Assembly: GCF_014356525.2 (NCBI RefSeq)
Contig: NC_052509.1
Span: forward strand, 33,379,852 to 33,443,851
DNA length: 64,000 bases
Origin: Nilaparvata lugens
Taxonomy: Eukaryota; Arthropoda; Insecta; Hemiptera; Delphacidae
Direction: 5' to 3'
Positions 9,506-20,370 of the stretch are shown here, one piece after another. The number at the start of each line of letters is the position of its first letter. Position 1 is the stretch's first letter. Position numbers and translations under genes: made by a program. Under the pieces are notes generated by a model, which did not search any database, was not told the origin of the DNA, and saw only the letters and a program-made list of their open reading frames with translations.

Positions 9506-11695
9506 TTACAGCATGATGAGGTATAAAATAACCACTTTTATCACTCTGATTTTTATCAATTCCATGTGTCCTTGTTTGAGATAATCCAAGAGGACATCGT
9601 GATACACTAAACGCATGTTTGGATCACGTGCCAGTCGTTTCTCCAAACTGATGAGTCGACGTTCTGACATAGCATAAGAATCACCAAGACAATCAGGGGA
9701 TTTTGAAAACGATAATGAGACAACGAATCTACCCGAATTTTCACGACGAACGGACGATGCAAAATCCTTCTCGCATTCCAACTCATCAGCAGTGAGTTGT
9801 TTTCCTACATCTGGAACGCTTTCCACTTCCCAAAATTTTCGAACTAACTTATCCAACGGTGATGTTAGACAAGTCATCAAACACGTTGAATTTTCTGAAG
9901 ATTGAGTTAAAATAGGGGCTCTACCCATCAAAATATAACCGAAAACACTTTCCAAGGCCATCAAATAATTCGAATCAATTTCCACACGACCATTTCGGAA
10001 AATATGGGGCACTAATTCAGCTCCTATAATAGCGTCAATTTCGCTGGGAATGTGATAACTTTCATCAGCAAGTCGAAGACCAAACAAATTTGATAATTTA
10101 GAATTATCAATTTTACTAGTGGGAAGCTGTTCCATGATTTTTTCGACAACTAATGGTTCAATGGAAAATTTAACACTAGAATCGAGTCGAGATTGAAGCG
10201 TGACAAAAGTACGACCAAAAACTGATTGCGAATTTCCGCCAAAACCATTCACAATTAATTGGAAAGGAGAAATCGATAGTTGCAATTTACGACAAAGTTT
10301 ACGAGTAATGAAATGACTTTGACTAGCTGAATCAACTAAAACTCTTATTTTGTGCAATCTACCTCTCTTATCAGGTACCTCGACTTGAGCAGTTGATAGT
10401 AGAACACTATACGGTGCCGACTTCGAATCGATAGAACAACAGGTAATAGTATTATTTTCTACCTTTTTCGCATCCGAATTTGATGACGAATTTGAAGCAT
10501 TTCCGAAATGTAAAAGCGAATTATGCTTCTGACTACATTCCTCGCAGTTGGAAGAAGTACAATCTTTACTACGATGGGCTGGCGAGAAACATTTCAAACA
10601 GCAACCCTTCTCCTTAACAAAACGAAAACGGTCCCAAGGTGATAACTGACGAAAAAGACGACAATTGATCAATTTATGATTTGTCATCGAACATTTCAGA
10701 CATTCTGATATTTTTACCGGTGATTTGGTCACTTGCGAATTCGATTGAACAACCAACACTTTGGATTTTGGTATTGGTTTCACTACTGGCTTGCATTGTT
10801 TAGACGATTCGTCATGCGGTAACGATTTAATCTGCCTTTCGATGAATGAAACAAAATCAGTATATGTGGGATCATCCTTAGTATGAACTGAAGCTTCAAA
10901 TGCCTTTCGAGAAACAGGATCTAAAATTTTCAACGCTTGGAACAGAAATATTGCATCAGATACATCTTCACCTCGTAGGCGTTTTAAAGCAGTAATTGAA
11001 CCACAGAACTGATCGACTATAGAAACTAAACCTGCACGAGACTCAGATTTTAGACAATTGAATTCGAAAATTTGTTTCAAGTACACATTTGAGAGTGAGC
11101 GGGGGTCATTGAACCGCTTAATTAATGCATCCCAAATAATTTCATAATTATTAGCAATAGGTGGTAGATGACGTGAAATATTAGCCGCTTCTCCAGATAG
11201 TTTGGACACCAGATATTGGACCTTTTGTTGATTTGGAATCGATTTGTTGTCATGAATCATGCATTTAAACATTTCGTAGAATACCGCCCATTTTGATTGA
11301 TCTCCGTCGAACACAGGAATTTCAATTTTCGGTAAAATATTAGACGAATCCTTATTGGAAGATACAGGTTGAGCCGGGGTAGAAACACTAGGTACAACCT
11401 GACTGCGTTTTTTCAATTCACTAGCAATTGCTTCCATATGTTCGAACATTTCCATATGTGAACTACTAAATTTGGGTACAAATTCCGGGTCTTTTTCCAT
11501 TTCAAGCTCCTGTATTTCCATTTCAACAGCTTCATAATCCTGAACAGTTTTAAGAGTGGAACTATAGAGAATTAGAAATTGTTTAGCACTAGCTTCTTCT
11601 TTTAAAGCCTTTTTCGACAAATCGAAAGTACGTTGAATACGATAGAAATATTGCTCAAGTTTAGCTCGTTTGAGCTTTAACTTCTTTTCACTCAT
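9506..11695 (-). CDS. gag: BEL-1 gag and protease
   Basis: A 729-codon frame from an ATG at 11695. It has the BEL/Pao layout: N-terminal helices, a DUF1759 capsid-like region (FDGDQSKWAVFYEMFK through ISRHLPP), a cysteine/histidine-rich zinc-knuckle block (CLKCFSPAHRSKDC, CEEC), then an A17/DUF1758-type aspartic protease with LVDSASQSHF near residue 450. The usual DSG/DTG has Ala as third residue here, which may be a lesion or a variant. The A17 region (FWEVESVPD, CLGDSYAMS, RRLISLEKRLA) follows. The frame runs off after GHMELI into 15 unrelated residues, because one base is missing near 9550; the correct reading continues in the phase of the pol frame at 9479. Confidence 0.9.
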   Translation of the reverse strand: MSEKKLKLKRAKLEQYFYRIQRTFDLSKKALKEEASAKQFLILYSSTLKTVQDYEAVEMEIQELEMEKDPEFVPKFSSSHMEMFEHMEAIASELKKRSQVVPSVSTPAQPVSSNKDSSNILPKIEIPVFDGDQSKWAVFYEMFKCMIHDNKSIPNQQKVQYLVSKLSGEAANISRHLPPIANNYEIIWDALIKRFNDPRSLSNVYLKQIFEFNCLKSESRAGLVSIVDQFCGSITALKRLRGEDVSDAIFLFQALKILDPVSRKAFEASVHTKDDPTYTDFVSFIERQIKSLPHDESSKQCKPVVKPIPKSKVLVVQSNSQVTKSPVKISECLKCSMTNHKLINCRLFRQLSPWDRFRFVKEKGCCLKCFSPAHRSKDCTSSNCEECSQKHNSLLHFGNASNSSSNSDAKKVENNTITCCSIDSKSAPYSVLLSTAQVEVPDKRGRLHKIRVLVDSASQSHFITRKLCRKLQLSISPFQLIVNGFGGNSQSVFGRTFVTLQSRLDSSVKFSIEPLVVEKIMEQLPTSKIDNSKLSNLFGLRLADESYHIPSEIDAIIGAELVPHIFRNGRVEIDSNYLMALESVFGYILMGRAPILTQSSENSTCLMTCLTSPLDKLVRKFWEVESVPDVGKQLTADELECEKDFASSVRRENSGRFVVSLSFSKSPDCLGDSYAMSERRLISLEKRLARDPNMRLVYHDVLLDYLKQGHMELIKIRVIKVVILYLIML

Positions 11696-12039
11696 GATTG
11701 GATATTGGAAAGGTCTTAATGATTTTCATTTACTAATTTTCGAATAAAATTACGAATGCAACAATGAACGATTTTCATTGATGATTCAAGCAAGCAAAAT
11801 GATAATGTTAGTACAAATTGAACAGAGAAAGCTCAATAGACGAAGCAAGCTAAGCGATAACGTTATCAGCATTGCAAAGTAACGGTTCCGAACGGACAAT
11901 AGAGATAAGAGTGAACCAACTTGATCGGCTCAATTCATAATGTACAAACAGGTTTGAACCCTAGCATGCACAAACGATTTACAATAAAATTGGATAAGTG
12001 CTTGCCAAATATTTGAATAAAAAATAGCCAATAAAATCT

Positions 12040-12053
12040 GGCCTGGTGGACCA
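12040..12053 (-). other. Candidate primer-binding site of BEL-1
   Basis: Directly inside the 5' LTR the minus strand reads TTGGTCCACCAGGC. It starts with TGG one base from the LTR end, as a tRNA primer-binding site should. I could not assign the tRNA from memory. Confidence 0.45.
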
Positions 12054-12054
12054 A

Positions 12055-12752
12055 TGTAAACTCTAACGTTCAACTTTAAGAAATTTATATTGATTTTAAA
12101 TTGGTAATCAATAATTTTGATGTAAAGTGGACTGTATTGAATAGAAAAGAAACAATGATATCTCTACAGAAACAAGTACATGCAATGAATATATAAAAGA
12201 ACAACTCACCGAAAATCTGCAGAGTACCTAATGTAATATTTATATTATTGAGCTTACAACTCCCAGGTAAGGTATTCAGGTGTCCCCGAGGTAGGAGATG
12301 AATCAAGGATGGTGAAAAGGCAAGCTTAATTGTCATCTACTGTTGGTAAATTCGGCTTCCATCATATAACGTTGCACATATATTTCTGACGAGATATTTA
12401 CAATGTCTTTAAAGACTATAGATCGGTGAACTTTCCAATCGAAAAATAATAGTTTAAAACTTTCAACTAAAGGGAGTTTGGCAAACACTCTTCCAAACGT
12501 AGGTTTATGGTGTACGATTTAACATTAACGAAAAAATAATAATTTGAAGAACGATTTTCTTCTGGGAATGATCGACGAATAATAATTATCAATTCCCGAC
12601 TCGAGGCAAGCTATTACAAAGCGAGACTGAACTGAAAAAGACAGCCTACCGGCTAGTGAGCGCGACGCACTCAAGTGAAAGAAATACGAACTGAACGAGG
12701 AGCGTGCGTCCAATTCAAAAACGAAAAATGAAAACTAGAGCTGGCTCCAACA
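12055..12752 (-). repeat. 5' LTR of BEL-1
   Basis: 698 bp, nearly identical to 5745-6443. It contains the BEL-1 promoter by position. Ends with CA next to the target duplication GCGTC on the + strand. Confidence 0.95.
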
Positions 12753-12757
12753 GCGTC

Positions 12758-13979
12758 TTTCAGATTCTGGAAAGCCTCCTCCTGGCTGGCTCCCCACTCA
12801 AAAGGTATCTCCTTCTTAGTCGTTTCGGTCAGTGTCTGTGCGACTCTAGCAAAATCTGGCACAAATCGCCAATAGTATCCGAAGAGCCCCAGCAGGCCAT
12901 GTACTTCCCTGATGTTAGTTGGACAAGGGAAGTTTCTCACTGCTTGGATTTTTTCTGGGTTGGCTCGAACACCCTTGGAAGTTACCAAATGTCCTAGATA
13001 CTTTACAGAATCTTTGGCAAACTCACACTTTCCAAGATTGGCCTCCAAATTTGCTCTAGCAAACAGTTCCAGAACATGGGTCAACCTGACTGCATATTGT
13101 TCAATGGTGCTACTAAACAGAACTACGTCATCCAGGTAAACAAAACATTCAATACCCTTAATTTCAGCCAACAAGTTGTCCATGAGTAGCTGAAATGTGG
13201 CAGGGGCCCCCGTCAGGCCAAAGGCCATCCGTTGATATTCAAAATGGCCTCCGACAGTGGTAAAAGCGGTCTTTTCCTGGTCTTCCGGAGCGATGCGCAC
13301 CTGATGATAACCACGGTGCAGATCTAGGGTGGAAAAGTAGCGACTCCGTCCCAGGCTTTCTAAGGTCTCGTTGATCAAGGGTAGAGGGTATGCATCTGTC
13401 TTTGTGACTTTATTCAAGGCTCGAAAATCTGTGCAGAAACAGTATTTGACTGTACCATCAGTGGTTTTCTTCCTCACCAACACCACAATGGCACTCCAAG
13501 GGCTGGTTGAAGGCACAATCACTCCTTTGTCAAGCATCTCTGCAAGATGTTACTCTACCACTGGTCGAAGGTGGTATGGTACCCGGTAGGGCCGTTTGCT
13601 GATTGGTCGATCTGAGGTCACAGGAATGCGATGCTCCACATTAATGCTGCAACCTTCTCTTCCAGGCTCTTCAAATACAGTAGCATATTTTCTTAGCACT
13701 TCTTCCAAAATTCTTGCATCTTTGACAGGTAGGTGTTTTAGTTTCTCTGTCAATTAGAGCTCAAGGTTCTCTTTTTCTTTCCTGCTGGTGACTGAAGCTA
13801 TCTGACAACTTGGTTCTTCTTGTTGGATGTACTCTGCATTTCCAAGAAGTTGATTTCGGTGGATGGCCAATGGTGCAGTTGTTAGATTAACCACACCCAC
13901 AAATGTCTGTCCTTTCCTTGGTCGGTTTATGCTTCTACTAGAACGCAAACCTGAGGGCAGAGGTACAGGTTCAATCAAC
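12758..13979 (-). pseudogene. pol: Reverse transcriptase of the minus-strand gypsy provirus
   Basis: Reading leftward from 13979, the protease-RT linker (IEPVPLP, LTTAPLAIHRNQLLG) leads into an RT of Ty3/gypsy type: VPYHLRPVVE, MLDKGVIVPSTSPW, CTDFRALN, STLDLHRGYHQV, FGLTGAPATFQ, the catalytic FVYLDDVV, and KYLGHLVTSKGV. Two in-frame TAA codons (13754-13756 and 13550-13552) break it. The last part, EAFQNLKDA, joins the RNase H reading at 5739 across BEL-1. The upstream end joins the protease frame at 21127 across BEL-2. Confidence 0.9.
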
Positions 13980-13984
13980 ATGTC

Positions 13985-14740
13985 TGGTGACGCCCTTTAG
14001 CGTATTTAGATTAAGTCTAGTTTTAAATTAGTTTTAAGTTTAGCGGTTTGTAGTGGCGAGGCCGGCAGCTGCTGCGCCCTAGCGGATAAGTTAGTATTTA
14101 GATATTTCTATCGCATAATCACCAGTTGAAGTCTCCAGCTCGTGTCGGACGGTGAAAAAACAGGATCGTGGCTGTTTTTTTCGATTGTTGCTGTTGAAAT
14201 TAAATTTTACATGTTCGTCGTTGTATTAAAATTATTAGGCTATCGATATATTAACTGTCCCAAGATGGGGAAAAGTACAGTTTTTCCTTGTTATTTGTGA
14301 ATATATATGTTGAAATATTCAACTAGTATGATCAGACTTAGAATTGTACAGCAGTGTAAAGTAATAGTCAATATAGTAAAGTTATCTTCCAAGCAATTTT
14401 CGGACTGATCAGTAATTGAATTGATGCCAGAATTAACATACATCGGATAGGGGTAGCAGATGTACAAGAGAAGCCAACACCTTTTCCCGACTCCGTCTTG
14501 TCCTGCCACAAACCTAATTCCAATTCCTGGAGTAAGTTGGTATTTAGTATTTGAAGAAAACTACTTGCTGGTGAGTAACCAAATAAATCACTTCTGGTAT
14601 AAATTTAATGCTGAAAATATTACTTACTACATTCAATCTATTAATTATTGCTCTCTTTATTCTAGCATATTATCATTCAACATTTTGCTCTTTGAATTTA
14701 TCGACAGTCCTCTACTCTCGTTTGTAATTTGGGCTATCCA
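13985..14740 (+). repeat. 5' LTR of BEL-2
   Basis: Begins TGGTGACGCCC and ends GGGCTATCCA; pairs with 20371-21126 at the same length of 756 bp. By position it carries the promoter. The sequence directly downstream (14741 on) should hold the primer-binding site, but I see no clear TGG-starting match. Confidence 0.95.
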
Positions 14741-15108
14741 TTATGTTCCTGCCGGACTCGGATATGAACCCAATTGTTTTTAATTTGTATTTTTTTTCAT
14801 GCTAGAATTATTTTGCGTTACAATTCTGAGTCTGTATTGTACAATTATTTTCTTGTAAGAGAAAGCTGCATGTCAGCGATTGTCGACTCCTTTCATTCAG
14901 CATAGTTGCTAGCCTCGCGTTCAAGCAATGCTTATCGCATTATCGCAATGCAATGGACTTGTTTGTTTCAGATAAGTTATCTGTTTTCGTCCAGTTGTAA
15001 TAATAACTTGTTCATCGAATCGTTTTCTATTCTATTGAAAAATTTAATTGAATTACAATAGAAACTGCTTCCAATGAGCCGAAGCTGGCTTCGCCAACTG
15101 AGGTATCA

Positions 15109-18100
15109 TTGCGAATAAATAAAGCAAAATTAACTCAGCTATTTTCAAGAGTTCAAAGATGTTTTGATTTAGTTAAGGATGTAGGAACTAATAAAAAAGT
15201 TGCTAGTCAATTCCTCACATTGCATAGATTGATTCCAAATACTGTTATTGAATATGAAAAAACTGAACTTCTTATCAATGAATTAGAATTAAGTTTGAAT
15301 GATCAATTCAATCCAGCATTCAATGACAGCTACTTGGTTATGGTAGCGAAAATATATGAAACAGCTGAACTCCTTCAAAAAATTAATTCAGCGCCTACTG
15401 TCGAAGTGCAATCGGTACCGACAACCTCACCTACTACTGTGTCAAATGAATTACTATTACCGAAAATTGAGTTAGCGAAATTTAGTGGTCGTCAGTCCGA
15501 ATGGGCTGTCTTTTATGAGTTATTCAAAAATCTCGTTCATGAAAATAAAGCATTGTCTGACCAACAAAAAATTCAATATTTAACATCAAAACTTACAGGT
15601 GAAGCATCCAATATTTGTAGGCATCTCCCTACCGTAGCTGCTAACTATAGTATTATTTGGAATGCTTTAGTTAATCGCTATAATAATCCAAGAGCTCAGT
15701 TGGAAACCTATTCCCATGAGATTTTTCAATTCAAAGGGCTTAAAGTAGAAAGCAGGGAAGGTTTGACTTCGGTATTAGACCGATTTTGTAACTCTGTTAC
15801 TGCTGTAAAAAGATTGAAAAATAATGGGCTTGACGATGCTATATTCTTACATTTTGGTTTGAGAATTCTTGATACTGTAACTCGTAGAGAATTTGAATCA
15901 TCTCATAGAGATAAAGAGGAGCCCACTTATAAAGACTTTGTAAGTTTCATTGAAAAACAAGTTCGATCATTGCCGATTGATAAAAATAAGGGTGATAGTT
16001 TTCATAGTGGAAAAGCGTTAAAGGGCTCATCAAACTCCAAGAATTTCGCAATTCAGTCAGGAGATAGAATTCCTAGTGATAGTCGGGGAAAATCTCATTG
16101 CATAAGCTGTGAGGGGAGTAAACATAAGTTGACAGATTGTGAGTCATTTTTGAAACTCTCGCCATGGAATAGATTTCGTCTCATAAAAGAGAAGTCTTAT
16201 TGTCTAAAATGTTTAGTGGGAGGTCACTCAGCTCGTGAGTGTAAAAGCAATGCTTCCTGTACTCAATGCAAAAACTCACATCATACGTTGTTACATTTCG
16301 ATTTCAAAATTCAATCTGAAGAGAGTGGTGTTAGTTGTTGTAGTACTAAATTGGTAAACAATGAGTCTGAAAATGATAAAACTATTGTTTTATTGTCTAC
16401 TGCTATCGTTCTGATCAGAAATAAGAGAGGGCAAGAATGTCCCCTGCGATTTCTTATCGACTCTGGTAGTGAGAAGAATTTTGTAACTTCTCGTGCGTGT
16501 CGTCAATTAGGCTTGTATATTAAACCTGTCTATTCAACTGTCACTGGGTTTGGCAGTCAATCAAGCAAGGTTCAAGGTCGAGCGTCGTTCACAATTCGTT
16601 CTCACGCTGACACTACATTCTCGTTTGCTGTTGATGCGTTGGTAGTTGAAAAAATACTTGACAGATTACCATCTCGTGAAGTTGATGTGTCTAAGTTGTC
16701 CTACTTGAAATCATTGAAATTGGCGGATGATAAATTTTTCATGCCTGGAAAATTGGATGGTATTTTGGGTGCCGAATTCTTTCCCGATCTTATCAATAAT
16801 TACCAATCTCATCAAGAGGTAGGTTCAGTCAAATTAGTTGACAGTAAACTGGGTTTTATTGTTATGGGTCGAGCCCCAGTTTTGAACTCGTCACAAAATA
16901 AACAATTCAATAATTGTTTGCTCGTCTCTAGTCCACCTTTGAATGACCTAGTACAGAGGTTTTGGGAGGTTGAAAATTGTCCTAAATCGGGGAATGATCT
17001 TACACCTGCCGAGTTGGATTGTGAAAATAATTTTCGTTCGTCTGTTCGTCGTTTGGAATCAGATCGATTCGTGGTATCCTTGCCGTTTGAAAAATCAGCT
17101 GATTGTTTGGGTGATTCATATTCTATGGCTAAACGAAGATTGACAAATTTGGAAAATCGTCTCGCTCGCTCCGAAGATATTAGGATCGCATACCACGAAA
17201 TAATGTTGGATTATTTGCGCCAAGGGCACATGACCTTGATTGAGGATCAGGAAAATAAACAGGGGTATTATATTCCTCACCACGCAATAGTGAAGGCTCG
17301 TAGTACTACTACACCTGTAAGAATCGTTTATGATGCAAGCGCTAAAACTACGACTGGTTTGTCATTGAATTCGATTCTCCATGCTGGTCAGAAGTCACAG
17401 ACGAACATTTTCATGTTGCTATTGAATTTTCGTCTTTTTGCAATTGGAGTGACAGGTGATTTGAAACAGATGTATCGTCAAATATTTGTGAGTGAATCTT
17501 GCCGTGAATTTCAGCAGGTGTTATGGAGATTTTCGGTAGACGATCCTGTTGAAACCTATGAAATAAATTGTGTCGTATTTGGTATCACTTCCTCTCCGTA
17601 CTTGGCTTTGAGAACTATCCATGAGTTGGTTGAGAGGGAAGGCGATAATTTTCCGGATGCTAAAGCTCGCATTCCTACAGATATGTTCATGGACGATTTG
17701 GTAACGTCTGTCCCTTCTGTAAGTGACGCGAAGAAATTGTGTAGTCAGGCCAAAGAGCTGTTTAAAGCTGGTGGATTTGAATTGACTAAGTTTGCATCAA
17801 ATTCGGAGGAGCTGATGACAAGTCCCAATGATAGTGAAAGGTCCTTGTTGTCCAAAGAATTCAATATCGAAAATTCATTAGCCATACTAGGTCTAGAGTG
17901 GCAACCATTTTCCGATTCGTTTCGTTTTTTTGTCTCACAGGGTCACTCTATTGCCACAAAACGGAATATATTATCCGCTGTGGCACAAATCTATGATCCT
18001 CTAGGACTAGTGGCTCCTCTCACGTTGTTTTTGAAATGTCTTATAAAAAAATTATGGTGTATTGGTTCAGATTGGGATGAAAAACCGCCTGATTCTATTG

Positions 18101-19041
18101 CATCTCAGTGGGAGATATGTCAAACAGAATTTCAATCTTTGTCGAATTTGTCCATTCCTCGTCACTTAGGAGTATTTGTTGGTTCCAAGATTACATTAAT
18201 TTGTTTTTGCAATGCAAGTCAGTCTGGCTATGGAGCTGTGATCTATTTGAAATCACAGGAAGAAGATGGTAGTTCTTCAACAGTAACGCTGCTGTGTGGA
18301 AAATCAAAGGTTGCACCGAGTAAAACTCTATCAATACCGAGATTGGAATTGTGCGCTGCTCTTCTCCTAGTCAATCTACTTGAAGTTACCCTCTCTGTCC
18401 TCGAACTTTGTTGTAAAATCGTCCGAGTTGTCGCTTTGTCGGACTCAACTGTTGTTCTCCATTGGATAAGAGGTTCGCCGTCGCATTGGCAAACGTTCGT
18501 GTCTAATCGAGTCTCGAAAATTCAAAACTCACGCATCGATTGTTGGATGCATGTTTCTGGTGAGGAAAATCCCGCCAATTGTTTATCGCGTGGTCTTAAA
18601 CCAATGGATCTCATTAATCATGAGACATGGTTGACAGGACCCCACTGGTTGACTATGGAGGAAAATCACTGGCCTGTAAAATTTGAAATTGAAGAAATAG
18701 AGTGTCCACCTGAAATGAAATCTTCAAATGTTGTCACGGTTGTTCAATCTGAAAGTGTTTCAGATAATGTAATATATAATTTGATTGAGAAATGCTCTGA
18801 CTATCAACGTTTGCTTCGTATCATGATACTAGTATTGAAGGCAGTGCGAATATTGCCGAAAGCAGGTGAACTGGAATTCGATGCGGCGGAGAGATATTTG
18901 TGTAGAGTCGTACAGAGAATTCATTTTTCATGTGAGCTTGTTCAACTAAAAAAGGGTGAAGATTGTGCCCCCAAATTTCAGCGTTTGTCACCATTTATAG
19001 ACAAGGAGTTAATTCGAGTTGGTGGTCATTTGCCGAACTGA
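15109..19041 (+). CDS. gag-pol: BEL-2 gag-pol, main frame (gag, protease, RT, RNase H)
   Basis: A 1310-codon frame. The frame is open from 15052 but has no ATG before the conserved N-terminus (INKAKLTQLFSRVQRCF), and 15109 is a TTG, so the start codon is lost or unusual. Domains in order: DUF1759-like capsid region (FSGRQSEWAVFYELFK), zinc-knuckle block (CLKCLVGGHSAREC), aspartic protease with FLIDSGSEKNF at about residue 450, A17 region (FWEVENCPKSG), RT with catalytic FMDD near residue 860, RNase H-like region (PRLELCAALLL, VVALSDSTVVLHW). It ends at a TGA (19039-19041) just before the integrase zinc module. BEL-1 has a Ser where this TGA stands, so a point nonsense mutation is the simplest reading. 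Unlike BEL-1, gag and pol here are in one phase. Confidence 0.9.
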   Translation: MRINKAKLTQLFSRVQRCFDLVKDVGTNKKVASQFLTLHRLIPNTVIEYEKTELLINELELSLNDQFNPAFNDSYLVMVAKIYETAELLQKINSAPTVEVQSVPTTSPTTVSNELLLPKIELAKFSGRQSEWAVFYELFKNLVHENKALSDQQKIQYLTSKLTGEASNICRHLPTVAANYSIIWNALVNRYNNPRAQLETYSHEIFQFKGLKVESREGLTSVLDRFCNSVTAVKRLKNNGLDDAIFLHFGLRILDTVTRREFESSHRDKEEPTYKDFVSFIEKQVRSLPIDKNKGDSFHSGKALKGSSNSKNFAIQSGDRIPSDSRGKSHCISCEGSKHKLTDCESFLKLSPWNRFRLIKEKSYCLKCLVGGHSARECKSNASCTQCKNSHHTLLHFDFKIQSEESGVSCCSTKLVNNESENDKTIVLLSTAIVLIRNKRGQECPLRFLIDSGSEKNFVTSRACRQLGLYIKPVYSTVTGFGSQSSKVQGRASFTIRSHADTTFSFAVDALVVEKILDRLPSREVDVSKLSYLKSLKLADDKFFMPGKLDGILGAEFFPDLINNYQSHQEVGSVKLVDSKLGFIVMGRAPVLNSSQNKQFNNCLLVSSPPLNDLVQRFWEVENCPKSGNDLTPAELDCENNFRSSVRRLESDRFVVSLPFEKSADCLGDSYSMAKRRLTNLENRLARSEDIRIAYHEIMLDYLRQGHMTLIEDQENKQGYYIPHHAIVKARSTTTPVRIVYDASAKTTTGLSLNSILHAGQKSQTNIFMLLLNFRLFAIGVTGDLKQMYRQIFVSESCREFQQVLWRFSVDDPVETYEINCVVFGITSSPYLALRTIHELVEREGDNFPDAKARIPTDMFMDDLVTSVPSVSDAKKLCSQAKELFKAGGFELTKFASNSEELMTSPNDSERSLLSKEFNIENSLAILGLEWQPFSDSFRFFVSQGHSIATKRNILSAVAQIYDPLGLVAPLTLFLKCLIKKLWCIGSDWDEKPPDSIASQWEICQTEFQSLSNLSIPRHLGVFVGSKITLICFCNASQSGYGAVIYLKSQEEDGSSSTVTLLCGKSKVAPSKTLSIPRLELCAALLLVNLLEVTLSVLELCCKIVRVVALSDSTVVLHWIRGSPSHWQTFVSNRVSKIQNSRIDCWMHVSGEENPANCLSRGLKPMDLINHETWLTGPHWLTMEENHWPVKFEIEEIECPPEMKSSNVVTVVQSESVSDNVIYNLIEKCSDYQRLLRIMILVLKAVRILPKAGELEFDAAERYLCRVVQRIHFSCELVQLKKGEDCAPKFQRLSPFIDKELIRVGGHLPN

Positions 19042-19044
19042 GAC

Positions 19045-20322
19045 ATGGAATTTGACAGCCTTCACCCTATTATCTTGCCTAAGAGTGATCCTTTCATCAC
19101 CCTTCTTGTCGATCATTATCATCGAAAAAATTGTCATGCTGGTCCTCATCTATTAATGTCGTTAATAAGACAGAGGTTCTGGATATTTTCTGCTTGTGTG
19201 GTCATTCGGAGTCGTATTCAAAAATGCAATAGGTGTTTCCGATGTCGGCCTAGCGTAACACCTCCCAAAATGGGTGATTTGCCTGCATGCAGGGTACTCC
19301 AGAGTAAACCGTTTGGACAGTGTGGTGTTGATTACGGTGGGCCTGTACACATCACAATGGCTCGACGCAGAAATCCACTCATCCTCAAAGCATACATTTG
19401 TCTATTTGTTTGTATGTCAACAAAGGCTGTGCACATAGGATTGGTTTCTGATTTATCTACGCCGATGTTTCTTTCAGCATTTCGCCGATTTTTATCTCGA
19501 CGCGGACTTTGCCATGTAATTTATTCTGATAATGGTACAAATTTCGTTGGTGCGCATGCACAGCTGGTACAGTTAGCGAAATTATTGGATTCGTCAGAAT
19601 TTCAAAATACAATTACTAATGAGCTGGCTGATTATAGAGTGGATTGGAAATTCATTCCCGCTGCTTCCCCAAATTTCAGTGGAATTTGGGAAGCCAACAT
19701 AAAATCGGTCAAGTCGCATTTGATAAAGGTGATTGGCGATCAATTATTGACCTATGAGGAGATAAATACTGCGTTGGTTCAAGTGGAGGCGGTGTTGAAC
19801 TCTCGGCCGTTGTGCCCTTTGAGCAAGGATCTGAACAAACCTCTCGCCTTAACTCCGGCTCATTTTTTGAAGTTGACACCATTGACGGCTTTTCCAATGA
19901 AGGATGTGACCGACATTCCCGTCAATCGTCTCACTCGTTATGAACTCATCGACCAGCTTGTTCAATCGTTTTGGAATAGATGGAGAAAGGAGTATCTCCA
20001 TGAATTACAAGTTCGTGGAAAGTGGTCCAAGTCATCACCTCCTCTCACTGTTGGAACGGTTGTGATAGTGGATCAGCCTAATCTACCCTCATTGAAGTGG
20101 CCTCTAGGAATCATTGAGGAAGTGTTTCCTGGAGCCGATGGTGTCATACGTGTGGCAGTAGTACGTTTAGCTACTGGTTGTTTCAAACGTCCTGCCACCA
20201 AATTGTTTTCCATTGCCCACACAATAATTCTTAGGATAAGAATTATTGTTCGTTTTTTTTTTGTGTTAGCATTTTTTCTTTTGTCGTCTTATTTTTCTTT
20301 CAGTTTGTTTTTTTTTGTCTAG
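19045..20322 (+). CDS. pol: BEL-2 integrase part, in phase after a TGA
   Basis: Same phase as the preceding frame, separated only by TGA-GAC. It starts just ahead of the H2C2 zinc module (HRKNCHAGPH, CNRCF), then CGVDYGGP, YSDNGTNFVG and IWEANIKS carry the DDE catalytic residues. The DUF5641-like tail follows (FWNRWRKEYLHELQ, LKWPLGIIEEVF, KRPATKLFSI). The last 40 residues are Phe/Leu-rich and probably read-through into non-coding sequence. The protein would integrate the cDNA. Without stop-codon read-through it would not be made as part of Pol. Confidence 0.85.
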   Translation: MEFDSLHPIILPKSDPFITLLVDHYHRKNCHAGPHLLMSLIRQRFWIFSACVVIRSRIQKCNRCFRCRPSVTPPKMGDLPACRVLQSKPFGQCGVDYGGPVHITMARRRNPLILKAYICLFVCMSTKAVHIGLVSDLSTPMFLSAFRRFLSRRGLCHVIYSDNGTNFVGAHAQLVQLAKLLDSSEFQNTITNELADYRVDWKFIPAASPNFSGIWEANIKSVKSHLIKVIGDQLLTYEEINTALVQVEAVLNSRPLCPLSKDLNKPLALTPAHFLKLTPLTAFPMKDVTDIPVNRLTRYELIDQLVQSFWNRWRKEYLHELQVRGKWSKSSPPLTVGTVVIVDQPNLPSLKWPLGIIEEVFPGADGVIRVAVVRLATGCFKRPATKLFSIAHTIILRIRIIVRFFFVLAFFLLSSYFSFSLFFFV

Positions 20323-20358
20323 TTTTGGGCCAAAGTCGTGGCTGAAAACTACGTTTCA

Positions 20359-20370
20359 GGGTGGGGGGAA
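20359..20370 (+). other. Polypurine tract of BEL-2
   Basis: GGGTGGGGGGAA lies directly before the 3' LTR start at 20371. Position and composition fit the plus-strand primer of an LTR element. Confidence 0.8.

Larger units (their letters stand above)
5740..12757 (-). mobile_element. BEL-1: complete BEL/Pao LTR retrotransposon with 5-bp target duplication
   Basis: Direct repeats of about 699 bp at both ends, a gag-pol of BEL/Pao type between them, and the 5-bp duplication GCGTC at 5740-5744 and 12753-12757. The element itself is 5745-12752 (7008 bp), transcribed leftward. The LTRs differ at roughly eight positions plus a 1-bp indel by eye (about 1%), so insertion is fairly recent. It splits the gypsy RT/RNase H coding region: the gypsy reading resumes in phase once the element and one target copy are removed. 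Confidence 0.95.

Noticed and set aside
14741..14770. TGCCGGACTCGGATATGAACCC after the BEL-2 5' LTR as a tRNA-complementary primer site or tRNA piece
   Set aside because: The reverse complement resembles a T-arm at first sight, but the T-stem does not pair and the T-loop lacks the invariant A. No tRNA could be assigned.
14460..14783. LTR frames such as 14460-14783 and 20846-21226 as genes
   Set aside because: They lie within the BEL-2 LTRs and have no motif.
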